In this document: piece after piece, positions 60,501-64,000 of the stretch | Position numbering within the stretch: the first letter of the stretch is position 1 | Layout: each line of letters begins with the position of its first letter | DNA from: Siderastrea siderea | Taxonomy: Eukaryota > Cnidaria > Anthozoa > Scleractinia > Rhizangiidae | Direction: 5' to 3' | DNA: 64,000 bases | NCBI GenBank assembly: GCA_964030785.1 | Contig: OZ034979.1 | Span: 35,893,984-35,957,983, forward strand | Translations under genes and position numbers: made by a program | The notes under the pieces: model-generated | Told to the model about the DNA's origin: nothing | Databases searched by the model: none | Seen by the model: only the letters and a program-made list of their open reading frames with translations

Positions 60501-61861
60501 AAGAGCTGAAAGATCTAATGAAATCATTGAAGGAGAAACTGTGTTCCCTTAAACATAATGCAGATGGCACAGTCTAGCGTATAATAAAAAATTTTTATGA
60601 ATTTTTAGCATTTAATGCTAAAGAATAAACAAGCAAGTTTTAGGATTCTGCAGTTGTGTTTACCATGGATTCCATCTTCAATTTACTGCTTGCATATTTT
60701 AGCTGCCTGAAAGTAAGGGCTACCCGAAAGTAACAGCTACCCAAAAGTTGCAGCCCCTTAGGCTCGCAAATCCTGAAAGTACCAGGGTTGTAGTTAGAAT
60801 TTTCAATAGGCGGAAGAATACTTGTAATAGGCGGCAGGCACTAGAAGCTGCGTGTGGCTTCGGCAGTTGTGTATCATCCTTCCAAGATTCATCAGCTGGA
60901 AATTTTTTAGGAATAGCTGGCGATTTTTTCCGGCTGCCGGCTTTTATCTACATCCCTGAGTACAAGTAATGGGACCCGCTACTTTCGGAATTCTATGGTA
61001 TATGAAAGTGCCTCACGGTTATTATGCAACTTGATAGGCAGCTGCGAAAAGAAGCTTGAAAAAATTTCAGGCTTGAACCCAGATTTGAGCCCATCACCCT
61101 GTTACCAGTACAGTGCTCTACTGTGCTGTTAAGCCAACCCTCGCTGTTACAAACACAACAGAAGTAACTGCTTAATAATTTTTTCAAGCCTGAAGTTTTT
61201 TCATGCTTTCTTTTTGTTATTGACTAAGCTGGGGTTGGGGTCTTTCACATATTAAATCTTTCATACACAGTTCACATATGTGATACAGTGTGTCATATAT
61301 TCCACCTGCATAATGATATTGTAAACTGCTATGCAACACAACTGAAGTTAAATGAAAGGCACATTGTTTGATACCTTCAAACCCAACCAAATTAGACATT
61401 TTCTGAACGAATCCTGGCAACGTAAGCAAGCATTTCTTAACATTACAGTGCACATCTTTTACGTTTGAATTAACGTACTCAAATTCGTAATAATTTATAA
61501 GCTTTAACAACAATTTGCTTCACAAGGTAAGTCTCATATAAGACAGATCGCACCATGTACCAGACGAAAGTAAACTTACTATATATGAACTTACTACATC
61601 GCAGAATTGTATTTGATCAGTAATTGGCAAATTAAAGATAATTGTTTGGTATCGCCTGCCTGGAAGTATAATTCAATAAACTAATTTGAGGATGATACAA
61701 AATTTTTCGCTTTTATTACCATCAAGACAGTTTGAAATTCAACCACTAAAACTTTCCGCGCCTAAACATCGCGAAGTGCTGAATGCTGTCAACAAAACAC
61801 AGCATAAAACACTTCGCAGAATTACGTAGTAACTTACCCTTATTGGTTCCTCGCAGACCAT
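41387..61861 (-). CDS. CDC27: Anaphase-promoting complex subunit CDC27/APC3
   Basis: 18 exons (minus strand): 61861-61838, 59242-59167, 57988-57841, 55456-55331, 54874-54777, 54244-53863, 52551-52446, 50086-49880, 48520-48452, 48327-48189, 47350-47178, 46376-46325, 45258-45158, 44701-44493, 43381-43264, 43158-43030, 42093-42019, 41611-41387. All GT-AG, in frame, 818 residues (human about 824). CDC27 is a TPR scaffold of the APC/C ubiquitin ligase: it dimerises by its N-terminus and binds the Ile-Arg tails of co-activators. Residues 1-158 are N-terminal TPRs (LYLLATCFYQAGHCKRAY). 159-458 are a Ser/Thr-rich disordered loop including SPLTPSFG. 459 to about 783 are C-terminal TPRs (HHYNTGW, FAFTYAYTLLGHE-like, KFFQRAVQVD, YGIGMIYYKQEKF, DPKNPLCKFHRAS, MNFSWAIDLDPKGANNQIKE). 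An acidic tail follows. The start MVCEEPIR is a tiny 8-codon first exon matching the short N-terminus of the family. Confidence 0.96.
42100..42620. repeat. Satellite monomers in both orientations (CDC27 intron)
   Basis: Partial units in array-1 orientation at about 42115-42165 and 42370-42475 are followed by units in array-2 orientation at about 42480-42615, giving a head-to-head junction. A CCCGATTTTTCGAA motif at 42205-42220 recurs inverted at about 42780-42815, so the pair may sit inside a larger inverted-repeat element. Confidence 0.65.
44185..44450 (-). mobile_element. tRNA-derived SINE in a CDC27 intron
   Basis: The minus strand begins with a tRNA-like head (A box near GATGTAGAGGTTAGTGCC, B box GTGGTTCGACACCC). 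The body includes GGATGGGATGCTAGTCC and TACACCTGGGTGGAGAGAG on the plus strand. A fragment of the same family lies at 30890-30970. Confidence 0.75.
44840..44945 (-). mobile_element. tRNA-like SINE in a CDC27 intron
   Basis: On the minus strand GTAGCTCAGATGGTAGAGCA (A box) and GGGTTTGAATCTC (B box) are intact, followed by a GAATTTTTTCCAG tail. The acceptor stem does not pair cleanly, so this is a SINE or tRNA-derived pseudogene and not a functional tRNA. Confidence 0.7.
45502..45532 (+). repeat. (ATT)n microsatellite
   Basis: About ten ATT units in a CDC27 intron. Confidence 0.95.
46845..47080 (+). mobile_element. tRNA-derived SINE in a CDC27 intron
   Basis: Head GTGTGGCCAAGTGGTTAGAG (tRNA-Ser/Leu-like A box) and B box AGATTCAAATCTTCC. 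The body contains GGCTTGTAAATAGCCAACTG. It ends in AT-rich sequence near 47080. Confidence 0.7.
47086..47152 (+). repeat. (GAT)n microsatellite
   Basis: Imperfect GAT/GAC trinucleotide run 26 bp downstream of the donor of CDC27 exon 11. Confidence 0.9.
48917..49478. mobile_element. piggyBac-like MITE, copy 2 (562 bp)
   Basis: Starts CCCTATTCAGACCGGG and ends CCCGGGTCTGGATAGGG. TTAA is intact on the right (49479-49482). The left flank reads CTCA, so that copy of the target has decayed or the end was altered. The first 300 bp closely match copy 1 at 13062-13440. The remaining length is extra interior sequence. It lies in CDC27 intron 8. Confidence 0.8.
50210..50440. repeat. Inverted-repeat-like region with TTGTACAACA motifs
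   Basis: ACATTGTTGTACAACATT near 50232 and TTAATGTTGTACAACAATG near 50380 are related and partly inverted. Probably a small fold-back element in CDC27 intron 7. Borders unclear. Confidence 0.4.
50540..51780 (+). repeat. Satellite array 2 (~106-bp units), inverted relative to array 1
   Basis: About 10-11 units of the same satellite as at 21470-23045, on the opposite strand: GCTACTGAGCAGTACTTTCC, GTGCTGTTTATTATGCTG, ACAAGGTGGTTCTAAC. Well-preserved units measure 105-106 bp. A small internal inversion occurs at about 51610-51680. It lies inside CDC27 intron 7. Open frames here (for example 50866-51102) are satellite translations, not genes. Confidence 0.93.
51840..52366. mobile_element. mariner-like MITE, 527 bp
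   Basis: Begins CAGTCGCTCTCGTA and ends GAGAGCTTTGACTG, with TA on each side (51838-51839 and 52367-52368). Internal TGGTCGC and CTTACGAGAG motifs repeat several times. CAGT next to TA fits Tc1/mariner. It lies 79 bp from CDC27 exon 7. Confidence 0.75.
53117..53494. mobile_element. TTAA-flanked MITE, family with AGGGGCA ends, copy 1
   Basis: 378 bp between TTAA at 53113-53116 and 53495-53498. Ends are AGGGGCACAGTCACG and CGTGATTATGCCCCT. Highly similar throughout to 55871-56254. TTAA target and AGGG ends are reminiscent of Kolobok rather than piggyBac; assignment uncertain. Confidence 0.85.
55871..56254. mobile_element. TTAA-flanked MITE, family with AGGGGCA ends, copy 2
   Basis: 384 bp between TTAA at 55867-55870 and 56255-56258. 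Ends are AAGGGCATAGTCACG and CGTGACCATGCCCCT. Same orientation as copy 1, 2.75 kb away in the same gene. Confidence 0.85.
56708..56817. mobile_element. Fold-back MITE, 110 bp
   Basis: About 40-bp arms, ATGGGTCTATTCCTGAAATG on the left and its complement on the right, separated by about 28 bp. Intron 3 of CDC27. Confidence 0.8.
57630..57776. mobile_element. Fold-back MITE, 147 bp
   Basis: Left end GGCCCCAGTTGTTCAAAAG, right end CTTTTGAACAACTGGGGCC, with internal GGATAGTGCTATCCA-type palindromes. It sits 64 bp past the donor of CDC27 exon 3. Confidence 0.85.
59350..59553. mobile_element. TTAA-flanked MITE, family with TTTAAGCC ends, copy 2
   Basis: 204 bp between TTAA at 59346-59349 and 59554-59557. 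Starts CTCTTTAAGCCCTGATAT and ends CAGGCTTAAAGGG. Same family as 28895-29074. Intron 1 of CDC27. Confidence 0.7.
60299..60577 (+). CDS. Unrecognised 92-codon frame in CDC27 intron 1
   Basis: Runs antisense to CDC27. It starts MGTAAFQKPPTVGHT, has a mixed globular composition (EVLYQPLLDGNIYIKCKISG) and a lysine-rich end (KKELKDLMKSLKEKL), and stops at 60577. It looks more protein-like than most chance frames here, and may be a fragment of a transposon protein or a retrocopy. No family recognised. Confidence 0.3.
   Translation: MGTAAFQKPPTVGHTPDSMAEVLYQPLLDGNIYIKCKISGQSRSALEGIWLQGGGIEIPCMYNVFVKKELKDLMKSLKEKLCSLKHNADGTV
61060..61145 (-). repeat. tRNA-type SINE fragment
   Basis: On the minus strand GGCTTAACAGCACAGTAGAG (A-box-like) and GGGTTCAAGCCTG (B-box-like) are followed by a GAAATTTTTTC tail. 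CDC27 intron 1. Confidence 0.5.
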
Positions 61862-64000
61862 AATCCATAAAAACTAAGCTCGAACAGTTGAGTCAAACAG
61901 ATTTTTTTCAATAAACGTTGAATTCCTTCCCGATTAGGCATTCCAACTTGAATTCGGCGCTGGGAAAATGAATGCTCTTGCGCATCCTCAAAAGATACCT
62001 CAGGAATAGCATGTTCGCAGGCGCTAGTAGATGATTTGAAAAAAACGAAGGGGAGGGAGGGAGGGAGGGTGGGAAATTCACGTCCCTTTTACATAGACTA
62101 GCTAGGCGGGCACAGTGCCACCCTAGCTAGCACCAGACTTACCTGCTTTCAAAACTGTGGGTATTAGTATTTTCTTGTAAAAAATAACTTCTTTAAACCG
62201 AACATGACTCGGTTCAGGCCAAACTCGTTAAAAGCGTTGGAAAAACGCGCCATTACCAACTGCAAAATGTTGGGCTATGGGTTAGCGAGGGGAGGGGAGA
62301 GTTAATTTTGCTCTCCTATATACTTTAATATGCTAGATGAATGTGCCATCCAACCCCAAAGCAGGTTAGTAACGAAGTATGTCGGATCAGGGATCAAAGG
62401 GGTGGGATCTGGGATCACAGCCCTATCAGCCGTGGGATCTGGGATCACAGACCATGGGATCGGGATCAGCAGTTTATTAGCGGTCAGGAATCAGACCGTA
62501 CCATATTTGTGGCATCAGGGACGAAATTGGTCACGCTTTTGGAATCAACGATCAGAAATTTGCGTACAGAAATGTAATTAGCGATGAAAATACAAACCTC
62601 CTTACCACCCTGCCAAAGTGCTTTTTCTTTTCCCACACAATTTCAGTTTTTGCTCCCTATAATGATTTTCCAGATTCCAGGGATGGGGCTTAAAATCGAG
62701 GCCCGATGCGGAATGCTGTGAATGTCATTTTTAGACCATAAGAAAGCTTTAAAATATGAGATAATTTGAAAGGCGTATGTGCAATATCGTAATCTTTGTA
62801 CTAAGAAGCCAATATGCGCTTTATTTTATTGTTTTGGCTATTTATGATCAAACGAGAAGGGGCGCTAAAATCGTTGGTATAACGCAGTGTTAGAGCCGGC
62901 GTGATTTGTTTCAAGTTGATCCAAAAGACCCAATGATAATAAGGACCAAGAGCAGTCTGTCTTTCCACTCAGGGATAGTGGAGCAAAGTGAAAAGTGATC
63001 AAGCGCGAAAATCGCTTGCCGCGTGGAAAAGCGTAAGATGAGCCTATTGTGTAGTTGGTCTCTCTTTCCACAAGAGCAGGTTATCACGCGCCCGTCACGT
63101 TTCGACGCAGGTGGAAACGTGACGTGTGTGTTTCGCTCGGGTGGGTCTTTCTTCACGGTTATTCCTGAGCGGAAGGAGAGACTCCTCATAGTCTAATGGT
63201 AATAATAACTGGCCAGCTTTTGTCGTCTTGGAAACGGGATTTTTACTTCAAAAAGGGTTAGTTAAAAAAACAGGTTAAAAAAACATACCTTGAACGAAAG
63301 TTTTCTTTGTTCGAAGACTTAGTTTATTTGTATAGTGATCTCTGCGGTAATAATACGGCGCTTGAGTTGCTGAGACAACAGGGGTGGATCCAGGATTCTT
63401 TGAAAGAGTGGGGAGGGGCGTTGTGAGTAGCAGGGGGAAGGCAAACGTCCCTGAGCCGCGTGGGGATGGGGAGCGTTACGTGACTTCGGCCCGAGCGGCT
63501 GCGAAGGAGACTAAGGGGATCTGGACTCTGGCAGTAAAATTTCCCAGCAAGCTTTGAAGGAGCAGATTGTAAATTATACCTTACTTCCCTAAGTTGATCA
63601 AACAATGATGCTTGATCATGAAATAACTTTCTTGGATGAGCCTTTACACAGGCTTGGCGTATCTATTCTACCTGAAATCTCTCAAATGAGACCCCCTCGA
63701 GCCCACCTATTAGACTAATAATGTTTTCTTACTGATCATTTTCTTTATTGCAAATGCTCTAATTAGTTACACTTTATGTATACGCTACGCTTGGCCACGT
63801 TATTACAAACAACAGCTGAGCCCAGTTGTTCATGGTACGATTAAGCTAATACAGATAAACCGCTCAAGCTGGAATTCAGAATTCGCATTATTACTGAATA
63901 TGCTTTTTCTCTTTCGGTTTTGAATCGTGGCTAATTTAAGCTGAAACTAAAGTGAAAACACGTTTACACAAGACAAAACCAAAGCTTAATTGAACTCTTA
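61862..64000. other. Upstream flank of CDC27, no gene seen
   Basis: A (GGGA)n purine run lies at about 62048-62070. A degenerate series of GGGATCTGGGATCAC units lies at about 62384-62530. The frames at 62911-63189 and 63324-63605 do not resemble known proteins. The CDC27 promoter should lie just above 61861. Confidence 0.5.

Overview
The window is nuclear DNA from an invertebrate animal. Genes are split by GT-AG introns, intergenic space is AT-rich, and much of it is built from tRNA-type SINEs, LINE fragments, small inverted-repeat elements and a ~105-bp satellite. The repeat content and protein similarity suggest an anthozoan cnidarian, most likely a stony coral. That is inference; no database search was run.

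Layout. 1-17.9 kb: no convincing host gene, but a dense repeat landscape with two copies of a ~930-bp module (one split by a TA-flanked transposon that itself carries a nested element), a 5'-truncated L1-like LINE split by a 1.47-kb inverted-repeat element, and several fold-back and TTAA-flanked elements. 18.3-20.9 kb (+): a complete 4-exon gene for a small type I membrane protein with three EGF-like domains. 21.5-23.0 kb: a satellite array. 25.5-26.7 kb (+): a possible two-exon gene of unknown function. 26.98-27.72 kb: a compact retroelement with 246-bp terminal direct repeats, each holding a hammerhead ribozyme on the minus strand. 30.7-35.4 kb (-): a complete 5-exon Rab5 gene (215 aa) with a 1.46-kb TTAA-flanked element in intron 1. 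37.4-41.1 kb: intergenic, with a decayed LINE fragment, SINE pieces and fold-backs. 41.4-61.9 kb (-): a complete 18-exon CDC27/APC3 gene (818 aa) whose introns hold SINEs, a second satellite array in opposite orientation, and many small DNA transposons. 61.9-64 kb: upstream flank, no gene seen.

The three clear genes are unrelated in role: a cell-surface EGF protein, an early-endosome GTPase, and an anaphase-promoting-complex scaffold. Rab5 and CDC27 lie on the same strand about 6 kb apart. The most notable find is the hammerhead-bearing element (a retrozyme or Penelope-related derivative). Next come the TTAA-flanked element families and the filled/empty site pair that fixes one transposon's exact ends. 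Exon borders were set by hand from splice sites, frame continuity and remembered family sequence, so they are predictions.
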